A program made the translations under genes and the position numbers. From positions 17,140,906-17,153,405 of the forward strand of contig CM022677.1 of assembly GCA_012295275.1 (NCBI GenBank): a stretch of 12,500 nt of DNA, in the 5' to 3' direction. Positions within the stretch are counted from its first letter, which is position 1. Every line of letters begins with the position of its first letter. Below are positions 1-7,774 of the stretch, in pieces. The notes under the pieces were generated by a model. It saw nothing but the letters and a program-made list of their open reading frames with translations. It did not search any database and had not been told where the DNA came from. The DNA is from Chrysomallon squamiferum (lineage: Eukaryota > Mollusca > Gastropoda > Neomphalida > Peltospiridae).

Positions 1-161
1 AGTACAAGTGTTTGTAACAAGCGCTACTAATAACTCTCTCGAATATCGCATATTTGGCGGTCGAGGAATTTTCAAGTACGTTCTCGTAATTTTGTTCAGA
101 CTAAAATACTTGACTACTTTGACCGCAACGTCGAAAACCTTATCTTACTTTAACTTTGCGT

Positions 162-190
162 TATATATACATATATAGATATATATATAT
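162..190. repeat. (TA)n-rich microsatellite
   Basis: Imperfect TA dinucleotide tract, interrupted by single C and G bases. A second TA-rich block lies at about 408-430. Confidence 0.85.
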
Positions 191-407
191 CAGCTATTAT
201 CTGTTAATGCTGACATTTATTTGTATACACTTTAATAGTACATAACACTCTGTGGCTTAGTACGAATATCGTGTATTCTTTTTCGAAATATTTGGTTATG
301 TTGAAATAACAAGTGTTTTGAAGCATGTGAAGACAGCTGAAAATATGAAGCTTGCCTTTTGGGTATGACTAGGCACGAGACAGTAAGATAAAGAGAGTGA
401 AATATAA

Positions 408-487
408 TGTATATATATAATATATATACATACACACAAACACAAATGCACATACACACACACACACACACACTCACATATATATAC
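408..487. repeat. Compound (TA)n/(CA)n microsatellite
   Basis: A TA-rich block at about 408-430 grades into an interrupted CA block whose purest part is about ten AC units at 454-473, followed by more TA. Open frames on both strands across this block read as Tyr/Ile/His/Thr or Val/Cys/Tyr alternations. That is the signature of dinucleotide translation, not of a protein. Confidence 0.85.
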
Positions 488-573
488 ACACTTATATACA
501 GAAGATTTATATATCTTTATGTACACACTTTTACAAAAACTCAGACTCTTGTCAGAAACAGAGACACAATCAT

Positions 574-576
<3 letters not shown>

Positions 577-656
<80 letters not shown>
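577..656. repeat. (GA)40 microsatellite
   Basis: An apparently uninterrupted GA tract of 80 bp. The strand is pure purine opposite pure pyrimidine, so it could in principle form a triplex. It lies within the presumed intron 1. Translation gives an Arg-Glu polymer, which I do not regard as coding. Confidence 0.97.
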
Positions 657-660
<4 letters not shown>

Positions 661-798
661 CTACACTTCATAAAGTGTGTAATGGTTGTATGAATATTAA
701 GCATAACAGAAAGATGTTTTGTTTTTTTCTACAACAGAAAGAAGGAATTAAAAAGAAATATATTTTATTTAATGACAGAAAGCACCATTTTAATCTGA

Positions 799-1030
799 GG
801 TTAATAAGGCTCATATTTTATTCAACGAAGAACTCATTATAGCAGCCTAGGTTATTATGCGTCATATTTTATTTTTACGAATTACTCTCAGTTTTATTTA
901 GCGTTATTACGGTCATATTTTACTTATCAAAGAACTCATAACAGGTACGTAATATTATTATGGGGTCGTATTTTAATTTAACGAATAATTTTCAGTTTTA
1001 ATGTAGGGTTATTATGGGTTGAATTTATGG
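799..1030. repeat. Diverged tandem repeat, 50-56 bp unit, about 4.5 copies
   Basis: Copies begin near 799, 850, 902, 952 and 1007. Each shows the same ordered blocks: a GGTTATTATG-like start, then TCATATTTTA, then AACGAANNACTC, then CAGTTTTA. Spacing between starts is about 51, 52, 50 and 56 bp. Copies differ at many positions, so this is an old minisatellite inside the presumed intron 1. It ends shortly before the poly-A run at 1052. Confidence 0.75.
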
Positions 1031-1050
1031 TTAAGATCAGTGCTGTTAAC

Positions 1051-1051
<1 letters not shown>

Positions 1052-1081
<30 letters not shown>
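1052..1081. repeat. Poly-A tract (30 nt)
   Basis: Uninterrupted run of A. It could be a retroposon tail, but I find no recognisable element body and no target-site duplication next to it. Confidence 0.95.
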
Positions 1082-1083
<2 letters not shown>

Positions 1084-1438
1084 CACTGATCAAATTAAAA
1101 CACTAATAGTTCTCGTTTAGCAAGAAGAGTTCCTTTGTGTGCGCACTCCCGTAAACAGTAAAATACGTAAAACAATATATCTTGGGACAAAATGATTTTT
1201 ACATTTTAAATTGACTCTATACAGTCGTATGTCTTATAAGAAGAGCAAACACTGAAATCTAAATGAAATTTCTAATTCATTTTTTTTTTTTCTTTAAGAT
1301 TATGATGAATGGTGAATTACCTGATGAATTTAGATTTTTGTGTATGATAAAATCTGTTTCTGTGTATGTGCCTTTATGTATGTATATAGTTGTGTGCTTT
1401 TAAGTGGCTGTGAGAGTGTCTGTACGTACGTGTTTAGT

Positions 1439-1440
<2 letters not shown>

Positions 1441-1481
<41 letters not shown>
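1441..1481. repeat. (TG)20 microsatellite
   Basis: Uninterrupted TG repeat, preceded by a looser TG-rich stretch from about 1355. It lies in the presumed intron 1. Alternating purine-pyrimidine DNA of this length can adopt Z-form. The Cys/Val-rich frame across it is not a protein. Confidence 0.95.
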
Positions 1482-1483
<2 letters not shown>

Positions 1484-1555
1484 ATAGTGTATGTATTTCA
1501 TGTTTTTTTTTTTCCTTCAACATTCTTTCATCAACTCGCAAAAACAGATCCTAAA

Positions 1556-1558
<3 letters not shown>

Positions 1559-1586
<28 letters not shown>
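1559..1586. repeat. Poly-A tract (28 nt)
   Basis: Run of A lying 38 bp inside the presumed intron from the splice donor. On the gene's own (minus) strand it is a T run. If the coding frame is carried past the donor, it runs into poly-Phe here, which confirms that the open frame beyond 1625 is intronic. Confidence 0.95.
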
Positions 1587-1618
1587 CTTCCAGTAACTTC
1601 CAGGGCCGTTAACTCTGA

Positions 1619-1627
1619 ACTTACCTA
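1619..1627 (-). other. 5' splice donor, phase 1
   Basis: On the minus strand the exon ends TTAG and the intron begins GTAAGT, a near-perfect donor. It splits a glycine codon after its first base. The protein similarity stops here too: downstream codons no longer resemble the receptor family. Confidence 0.85.
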
Positions 1628-1922
1628 AGAACATGTGCACGAGCTTGTTCCTGTAGAACTCGAACGCTTGCAGCGGTCCCATTATGGCGTTACACTGCGA
1701 GTCCCCGAACCTGACCTCCATGTCATAGCCCGGCAACAACGACCTCTGGTGCGCGTGCATCAGAGCGACCTCTATGGCGGGACGCACGCGCTGGCTGGAG
1801 AACAGACGGCGCGCATCCGCGGGAATAATGAGTGCGATGTGAACGACGTCCCTGGACGGGACAGTGGAAAGTAAAAACACTGCGCAAAACATCACAGACA
1901 GAGAGACACGTTTTAGCGACAT
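1625..1922 (-). CDS. First coding exon, natriuretic-peptide-receptor-like (ANF_receptor family) ectodomain
   Basis: This 298-bp exon encodes 99 residues plus one base of the next codon. Residues 1-23 form a signal peptide: a basic Lys4-Arg5, then a hydrophobic core from V6 to V21. The mature part begins with the first beta strand (VVHIALIIP, residues 26-34) of a periplasmic-binding-protein-like ligand domain. A helix follows with RVRPAIEVAL (45-54), then LLPGY (62-66), VRFGDSQC (70-77), GPLQAFEFY (82-90) and VHMFLG (95-100). This order is typical of natriuretic peptide receptors and receptor guanylyl cyclases. Cys77 would normally pair with a cysteine just after the Gly-Pro encoded by the next exon. 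The ATG at 1920-1922 has an in-frame stop 12 nt upstream (1935-1937). Such receptors bind peptides at the cell surface; most carry a cyclase domain inside, clearance types do not. This exon cannot tell the two apart. GC content is clearly above the flanks. Confidence 0.85.
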
Positions 1923-2182
1923 TTTTTCACGTTTTTAATTCTCACTTCTGGGAATTTTTTTTTTTTTTTTTTTCTTTCTTTTTTTTTATTCCAGATTCTT
2001 GCAGGAGGCGCTGGAACATTCAGTAATCCACCCAACAGAAGATGCTGTAACCAAAAAAAAAAAAAAAAACCAGCCGTAAATCACGTTAACAGATCCGATA
2101 TAATACAGGGAGCGAAATATTCGTCCATCACGGAGTTAAACGAACCGTGAACTGCCGGCGGCGTATCCCACGTACACTGTTT
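1923..2182 (-). promoter_or_regulatory. Presumed 5' leader and core promoter of the receptor gene
   Basis: This is the 260 bp upstream of the ATG on the minus strand. It contains A-rich tracts on the transcript strand (1955-1973 and about 1979-1987; A17-equivalent on the plus strand at 2053-2069) and a more GC-balanced block at 2100-2180. A weak TATA-like word reading TATTATAT on the minus strand lies at about 2098-2105. The transcription start cannot be placed, and an untranslated upstream exon is possible. In-frame stops upstream of the ATG support that start codon. Confidence 0.4.
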
Positions 2183-2250
2183 GTGAATGTTACGTCATCA
2201 AGTGAACGTTACGTCATCAAGTGAAGTGTTACGTCATCAAGTGAACTGTA
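2183..2250 (-). promoter_or_regulatory. Three tandem CRE/ATF-like sites
   Basis: Two 19-bp units (2183-2201, 2202-2220) and one 20-bp unit (2221-2240), with a partial fourth (2241-2250), each start GTGAA. The first three each contain TTACGTCATCAA. The octamer TTACGTCA (2190-2197, 2209-2216, 2229-2236) reads TGACGTAA on the gene strand, a one-base variant of the cAMP response element bound by CREB/ATF and related bZIP proteins. The array lies about 270-330 bp upstream of the receptor ATG. Binding is inferred from the motif alone. Confidence 0.6.
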
Positions 2251-2535
2251 TCTGCGTGCGCGATTATTTGTGAACGGTATATTCTTGAAACATCGTTTGT
2301 AAATAAATAGCAAACAGACTGAATCTACGAAAGGTTATTACTGAATGGTATTTTCCGTATCAAAAACAAAAAATAATAATTACTCTGTATAAGATCATAT
2401 TTTTCAGTCGCTACTGGTAAATATTTTACTTATCAAACGATATTTATATTTATGTAAGTTTTATTCATGAATGGCTTATTCTTCAAACCACTGGTTGTAA
2501 AATATTCCCTTGTCAGACGAAGTTAATGTACAGAA
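2251..2535. other. AT-rich upstream flank, no feature seen
   Basis: No open frame of note and no repeat structure that I can recognise. It separates the CRE-like array from the 11-bp repeat. Confidence 0.6.
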
Positions 2536-2612
2536 GTCGTAGAATTATCGTTGAACTGTCGTAGACTTGTCGCAGAATTATCGTAGAATTGTCGTAGAAT
2601 TGTCGTAACAAA
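2536..2612. repeat. 11-bp-period minisatellite, six units plus partial
   Basis: Six consecutive 11-mers, with no gaps, follow a GTCGTAGAATT consensus at 2536, 2547, 2558, 2569, 2580 and 2591. A decayed seventh begins at 2602, and GCCGTAG appears just after it. Each unit differs from the consensus by at most three bases. The period is close to one helical turn. Confidence 0.9.
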
Positions 2613-4033
2613 TGCCGTAGTCTCTAAACATAACTTGCATCGCATTAAACCAGTTAGATGGATGAAAATGTAAGATAAATATCAACTGATTTCTCCACAA
2701 AGGAATTTAAAACTGTATATTCTTACTGATGGGGAAAATATAATTATTTTCTTTTCACGTTTTAACAAAGATTTGTATCTACGTAACGCTATCGTAAAAC
2801 TCACAATCTTCTATTTTCGCATTGAACTCGGTCAGATGAAGCATAAAGCAAATGTTCAGTTTACTTGCCGTCAACCGAACCATAAAAGAAATAAGATATT
2901 ACAGGGAGGTGTGTTAACCAAACACCGTTTTCTGTCTTTACACACTGTCGTACGGAGCAGTTTTTATGTTTTCATTGACAGATAACAATGCGGAAGGCAA
3001 ATTTACTTAATCCCATTTCTCTGAAACTGTCAAAGTATTCACTGCTGATAAAGTGGTTGCCTAGTTCCCTGGTTTACATCCATAAACTGCGAAACATTAT
3101 TATAATCCCTTAATGCATGTATAAACATATATCTTCCATGCAATTTTACGTTACATATAATCCTTTATGGTAAAGTTTACGTAATATCCAGTGAAGATCA
3201 GAAGAAAGGTAAAATTGTTTTTTCTGTAATCTAGAGATAAGAAAGAAAAAATATATTTTATGCAGATGACAAAAATAATTTCATTGAACACACACTGTTA
3301 GTTACACATGCGACAGAATTTCGCTGTATTTTTTTTTGTTGTAGCTTTCAACGAAGTAATTCATAGTGGTCTTTCAGTTATCGAACTAATCCGTTTTTGT
3401 TGTTTTTTGATGATAAAAAACAAAACAATTCTCTAACAAATGCAGCGCTGTTGTAAATAAAAAAAGAATCTTGTCAAACAAATCCGATGTTTGTGATAAA
3501 AACAATAGCCTAACGAATCAAGACTTGATGGCAGAAAATCCGCTGTCACCTCACTAGCGACAACAATATCAAATGCAACTGTATGTAACTGTTTATGTGC
3601 CTGAAATAAAACTTCTTTTTTTTTACAAGGATATCTCCAATATGAGCATTACGAATTCGTATTTGATTTGGTCGCTGAAGCTTTGCACATATCTGAATGA
3701 AACGTGATAGTTCTTACCGAAGATCAATTTGGAAAATAAGAAATATGAATAAGTTGGTTTTCTGATTAATAAATATCTGGATATTTGTTAATTTCTTGCA
3801 CATCAATGAAAACAGCAAACTGGTTTAGCTTTGATGTATAAGCACTTACGATATAAAAAAAATATCCACAAACTGTTTATTATCAAACTTCTTCAATACA
3901 AGAATTTTCAGTTGTTTTTCAGTTGCTTTTTTTATAATACATACAACACAGAAATATACCAGCACTTTTTTATACGATATTCTTCAACATCAGAACACGA
4001 TTTTCTTTTGGATTTTCCTGAAACCAAATAATC
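2613..4033. other. AT-rich intergenic or distal sequence, no gene seen
   Basis: Open frames here are at most about 70 codons, rich in Phe, Ile, Lys and Tyr, and show no recognisable motif. Poly-T runs of eight to nine nt occur near 3328 and 3617. I see no RNA gene, tandem repeat or transposon end. Confidence 0.6.
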
Positions 4034-4151
4034 GCTTACGACATCAACAACTGCGTCGTTGTGGCCAAAACGAACTACAGCGTAAACGCTGGCTCGGACG
4101 CAGTTGTTACCTCGATTGCAGTTGTCAACGCGGACGCCGTTGATACGTAAG
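4034..4151. repeat. Diverged inverted repeat with nested hairpins
   Basis: AACAACTGCGTC at 4046-4057 is the exact reverse complement of GACGCAGTTGTT at 4097-4108, giving a 12-bp stem. Inside the loop, CAGCG and CGCTG around TAAA (about 4078-4091) form a small hairpin. The block's outer ends, CTTACGACATCAAC and GTTGATACGTAAG, are also near-complementary. The segment is more GC-rich than its surroundings. Open frames cross it on both strands, but they reflect the repeated CAAC/GTTG words and lack splice signals, so I do not call a gene. Confidence 0.6.
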
Positions 4152-4181
4152 AGAGGCAATAAAGTTTGTTTGTTTTTCGCG

Positions 4182-4216
4182 ACACTTTGTCGTAAAGTGT
4201 TTGACTTTGTCGTAAA
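4182..4216. repeat. 12-bp direct repeat with small hairpin
   Basis: CTTTGTCGTAAA occurs at 4185-4196 and again at 4205-4216, 20 bp apart. The first copy lies in a perfect 7-bp stem (ACACTTT 4182-4188 with AAAGTGT 4194-4200) and a 5-nt loop. Confidence 0.8.
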
Positions 4217-4330
4217 AGCCTCTGCGTAGCCGAGTTCTTTTCAGTCCGCCAGAGATAACACTTCTTGGTCCATTCACGTATTTCACACTCGTCGAGATAT
4301 CTCAGTAGTTCACACAGGTACACACGCTCA

Positions 4331-4540
4331 GTTACAGTTCTTCTACAAATACGTTCTGTCTGCCGTTTGAATGTGTGTAACTGATGTTTTCGTTGCTGCA
4401 GTTATAAGTCTTTTGAAAATACGTTCTTTCTGCCGTTTGAATGTGTGTAACTGATGTATTCGTTGCTGCAGTTATAAGTCTTTTGAAAATACGTTCTTTC
4501 TGCCGTTTGAATGTCTATAACTGATGTGTTTGCTGTTGCT
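4331..4540. repeat. Three tandem 70-bp repeats
   Basis: Copies lie at 4331-4400, 4401-4470 and 4471-4540 in exact 70-bp register. Copies 1 and 2 differ mainly in their first 20 bp. Copies 2 and 3 are nearly identical until the last 20 bp, where copy 3 dissolves into TGC/TTG triplets. Shared blocks are ACGTTCTTTC, TGCCGTTTGA, ATGTGTGTAA and CTGATG. High identity suggests recent amplification. Stops occur in the frames, so it does not look coding. Confidence 0.95.
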
Positions 4541-4557
4541 GCTGCTGTTGTTGTTGT
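4531..4557. repeat. (TGC)/(TTG) trinucleotide tract
   Basis: Short imperfect tract of TGC then TTG triplets at the right end of the third 70-bp copy. A Val-rich frame across it is simple-sequence translation. Confidence 0.85.
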
Positions 4558-5567
4558 CGTTTTCTTCGTTTGCTTGTTTATTATTTTTTTCATTCATGTA
4601 TTCACTCATATGGAGATTAAACTATTTCACGTAGGTACATACGTATTTTTTTCTGTAGATACGTTCTGTGAAGCAGTTGTTGTTAATAATCGAGTTTGTT
4701 CAATTATTTCTTTATTTGGCTTCTTTTTCATTCGTGTTTATTCACGAATTTCACACATTTTTAAATATACCCGTATATGACACGGGTAGATAATATTTAT
4801 AGTAACGTTCAGTAAAGTCCTATTGATGATAATCTAGTTGATATACTTTTACTTTTTATATATCAACATTGTTTCAGAGATGTTCTTCATATGTGCCACA
4901 TAGGTAAACAGGTATAGTAATGTGTCTATAATATTAATGTTTTACTGTGCATAAAATTGTTTAGATAAAATATTATTTCATTCCTATTTCAAATACGTTT
5001 TTTTATAATATTTTAGGTATCACTTCGTTTTTTGTTTTTTTTTCTAATATATTCCTCGTAAGAGACAAAAGCAATGATTTTTTTTTTATATCGATAATGC
5101 ATTATTAATATAGTTAATACATTGTCTTTGTATCAAATTATCCACTTCATTTCACTTCGTTTAGTCTCATTCACTATTTCAGAATATAACGTATCGATAT
5201 AACTCTGCTTAAATGTTATATCCTTTTAGTAGATGTTATATCCGTGCACAAATGTAATTTCTGTGATATTTCTGTTACATCCGTGTTTGTTCACGTTTTA
5301 CTTATTCAGATATCAAACATAATTCGCTCATGTAGGTTTGTACAAAGAGTTGTGTTATATATTGTGTTCTGCGCTTAGTCGTACACGTTTTAACCTTGCA
5401 GAGAAAACGAGTTCATTGAATTCATGTTTCGCACGAGAATTTCATTCAGAAATCACGTTAAGTCAAACACACTGGAACAGATTATACTGTATACCGTAAT
5501 CCGTGTAATAGTACTGAGTTCAGTTATCATTCGTGTCATTTATTTATTCTTTCTTGTTTCAATCGTG

Positions 5568-5570
<3 letters not shown>
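4558..5570. other. AT-rich, T-biased sequence, no feature seen
   Basis: Long T runs and diverged TTCAC/ACGTT words occur, but nothing that I can group into a repeat or gene. The longest open frames are hydrophobic Phe/Val/Ile strings caused by T-rich composition, with no start context or splice signals supporting them. Confidence 0.55.

Positions 5571-5635
<65 letters not shown>
5571..5635. repeat. Compound (TTA)n(TTG)n microsatellite
   Basis: About nine TTA units (5571-5598) switch directly to about twelve TTG units. In one frame this reads as a long leucine run, which could be mistaken for a membrane segment. Confidence 0.95.
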
Positions 5636-5896
5636 CACGTCTTACAACACTTTTTTTATACTAATATATCAGTAAAGTTGCGGATGTTTTTAAATTCCGT
5701 TTTCGACAACAGTTATGGATAACGATTTGTTTTTGTGCGACCGCAAAACTTTCTTATTTCTTTTATGTATTTTCCTTTTCGTTTTTCTGTTTCCCTTTTC
5801 TTATTGTTTAAGTGTCACTCTTATATGTCACAATGTTCCGTTCATTACTTATTTTCATACACAACAAATAGAGATAATACGTATAATACACTAAAA
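5636..5896. other. AT-rich sequence, no feature seen
   Basis: T-biased filler between the trinucleotide tract and the CRE cluster; no motif or frame that I would defend. Confidence 0.55.
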
Positions 5897-6004
5897 TGAC
5901 GTCACAGATGAATATAACTCATAAAGCGAGGTATAACTCATCTTTTCCTTTGCTGCACAGTGATCTATGACGTCAACTGTGGGTGTTTTGTGAAAATGAC
6001 GTCA
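5897..6004. promoter_or_regulatory. Cluster of three perfect CRE palindromes
   Basis: TGACGTCA, the full 8-bp cAMP response element, occurs at 5897-5904, 5968-5975 and 5997-6004. The first and third are exactly 100 bp apart and share the context AAAATGACGTCACAG. Between them, TATAACTCAT is repeated at 5913-5922 and 5932-5941. The middle site sits next to an inverted CACAGT/ACTGTG pair (5956-5961, 5976-5981). This is the consensus for CREB/ATF bZIP dimers. The cluster is about 4 kb upstream of the receptor start codon, so it could be a distal enhancer or belong to an unseen gene. Confidence 0.6.
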
Positions 6005-6675
6005 CAGTTGTCTATAGTTTGTAAAACACTATGTTCATCTTCTCACTTGATACAAACAAATTATGTTGACGAAAATCTTAAGAAGAACTTGTACATCACT
6101 CAGTAATGTAGTTATTTCGAAAACACTTTTTTTCTTCGTTTTGTTGAAGGGAATTTATTTTCAAAAAAAAATGTAAAACTACCGCAAAGTCGTCCTACAT
6201 TTCCTGCCAAAAGATAACCATGTTAATTATAATACTTTTTTCATTTGACTATTTTGTTATCTAAAATTAATATATTACTTATATAATAATAACAACGTAA
6301 AATATACTAATTCAGATATAGCTTACAATCAATGCTCCTGACTTTTAAAAATCGTCAATAAAATTAAAAATTTGTTTATTATATCGTTTCCTGAAGTCTT
6401 GCTGCTGCAATTTGGTTCTACTTCACTTTGAATGGAAAAACATCGAAAATCAATTTGAACAATTCCGTTTAACTACACAACATTCTCTTTACAATACACA
6501 TCAGATGCTTCAGAACTTTTTTAACAAATGTATTATATTATTTTTTTTTTTTTTTAATCAATTTCGAGGATAATTGCCGCACAATTTTTTTTTATTGAAT
6601 ATTGTTCCATATGGTGTAGTAATTGTTGTATGAAAAAATTTTAATAGTACATTTTCTTGCTTGTTTTCTGTTTTT

Positions 6676-6677
<2 letters not shown>
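6005..6677. other. AT-rich sequence, no gene seen
   Basis: A-rich and T-rich filler with T runs near 6540-6555 and 6586-6594. No repeat family, RNA gene or coding frame is recognisable. Confidence 0.55.

Positions 6678-6722
<45 letters not shown>
6678..6722. repeat. Poly-T tract (45 nt)
   Basis: The longest homopolymer in the window. On the minus strand it would be a poly-A tail, but no retroelement body is recognisable beside it. Confidence 0.95.
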
Positions 6723-6725
<3 letters not shown>

Positions 6726-6996
6726 TTTTGAAAATCAATATTACAGTTTCATTTTAAATTTACTTCCGTGAAGAGAGAATAAAATAAAAGTATTTTAATG
6801 ACTGATCTATTTTTAATTAACTTCAAGAGGATGGATATAAATGTTGTTAATGTTTTTCAATCAAATCCAAATTATGTTCTGATGTTTGATGTGTCTAGAT
6901 CATTAGTTTAATATAATATTTGTTTCTGTGTTTTAAATATTTATGTTTTATTGATCCGAACTGATAGGATTATATTGATTTTATATATTTATAACG

Positions 6997-7001
<5 letters not shown>
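6723..7001. other. AT-rich spacer between poly-T and poly-A tracts
   Basis: About 280 bp bounded by T45 on the left and A29 on the right. I looked for a short interspersed element, tRNA-like promoter boxes and flanking direct repeats and found none. Confidence 0.5.

Positions 7002-7030
<29 letters not shown>
7002..7030. repeat. Poly-A tract (29 nt)
   Basis: Uninterrupted A run. No target-site duplication is seen around it. Confidence 0.95.
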
Positions 7031-7033
<3 letters not shown>

Positions 7034-7260
7034 TTAATAATGAATGAGATATTCAGTTTAACAATACAGGTTCATTAAAACTTTAAAGTGAATGATAGAT
7101 AATTGTTATTTTTCTTTCATCTTTAACTTATTGCTGTGTTAGATCTGAATTGGGTTTGATTACCATTTATCGATTTAGTCATGGCTTACAAATCTACTGT
7201 TATTTTTGATTCTCTTATAATTTGTTTTGTTATATCATTCGTAAATTAATATAGTCGTTT

Positions 7261-7262
<2 letters not shown>

Positions 7263-7300
<38 letters not shown>
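7263..7300. repeat. Poly-T tract (38 nt)
   Basis: Uninterrupted T run. It is the third long homopolymer within about 620 bp. Confidence 0.95.
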
Positions 7301-7303
<3 letters not shown>

Positions 7304-7360
7304 GAGAAATAGCAAAGAAGGAAAGATTAAAAAGTAAACGAATAGAAACAGATAATTTTA

Positions 7361-7560
7361 TTATATTTATTATTTCAATTATTTATTTATTTAATCTTTT
7401 TACATAATAATTATTTTTTTTTATTTATATATATTTTTTTCCAGTATTATCCTTTTATTACATTTTATTATATTTATATTTTATATTTTTGTATTATTTC
7501 ATTTATTTTTTTCCTCTTTTTATATCTTTTTAATTTTTATTGTAATTAATTATTATTTTT
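7361..7560. repeat. Low-complexity TTATT/TTTAT-rich block
   Basis: Almost pure A and T, with TTATT, TTTAT and TATATTT words in irregular order. It may be a decayed poly-T or TTTAT microsatellite, or matrix-attachment-like DNA. Confidence 0.75.
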
Positions 7561-7774
7561 AACAACCATTTACAAATACCTTAACAATATCTAAAATACA
7601 TTACCACTGAAACAACCACATAGATTAAAAACCAATTCCACAAAAATAAACCGTTATTCAAACAAAGCTAAAACCCATCTGCATTAGTTTCGTACTTTTC
7701 TGCACAAGCCTAATTACCAGCATTTAAACATCTGTAACTATACACAGACGTAACTTTACTTACACAGTTTATAT

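Larger units (their letters stand above)
1..1624 (-). other. Intron 1 (partial) of the ANF-receptor-like gene
   Basis: This stretch follows the splice donor of the only convincing exon, reading on the minus strand, so I infer that it is the 5' part of intron 1. It is AT-rich and dominated by simple repeats. Searching the minus strand by eye, I found no segment resembling the expected next exon of this family, which would open with a Pro-Val-Cys-like sequence and an Asp-Tyr-Ala-like segment. The intron therefore appears to run past the left edge and to be longer than 1.6 kb. The short open frames here are translations of (CA)n, (GA)n or (TG)n tracts and are not genes. Positions 1082-1440, between repeats, hold nothing I recognise. 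Confidence 0.7.

Noticed and set aside
407-673. Open frame of 88 codons ending in an Arg-Glu polymer
   Set aside because: It translates the (CA)n and (GA)40 microsatellites; no other protein signal.
1340-1612. Cys/Val-rich plus-strand frame of 90 codons
   Set aside because: It reads (TG)20 and the 28-nt poly-A; composition is fully explained by simple repeats.
1551-1624. Extension of the receptor frame past the donor, ending in poly-Phe
   Set aside because: The receptor similarity stops exactly at a consensus GTAAGT; the tail is intronic read-through of a T run on the coding strand.
1635-1874. Plus-strand frame of 79 codons opposite the receptor exon
   Set aside because: Shadow of the real minus-strand exon, kept open by its higher GC content.
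1964-2026. Plus-strand polypyrimidine tract followed by CAG at 1992-1994, resembling a 3' splice acceptor
   Set aside because: It lies antisense to the receptor leader and is followed by no conserved frame; T runs make such acceptors common here.
3932-4323. Two minus-strand frames of 75 and 82 codons
   Set aside because: They cross the inverted-repeat block and AT-rich DNA, have no domain or splice signals, and overlap each other in different frames.
4331-4540. CRISPR array
   Set aside because: The 70-bp units abut without unique spacers and the genome is clearly eukaryotic.
5424-5675. Poly-Leu hydrophobic frame that could look like a membrane protein
   Set aside because: The leucines come from the (TTA)(TTG) microsatellite.
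7002-7030. Poly-A as the tail of a retrotransposed gene or SINE
   Set aside because: No element body, internal promoter boxes or target-site duplication could be found around it.
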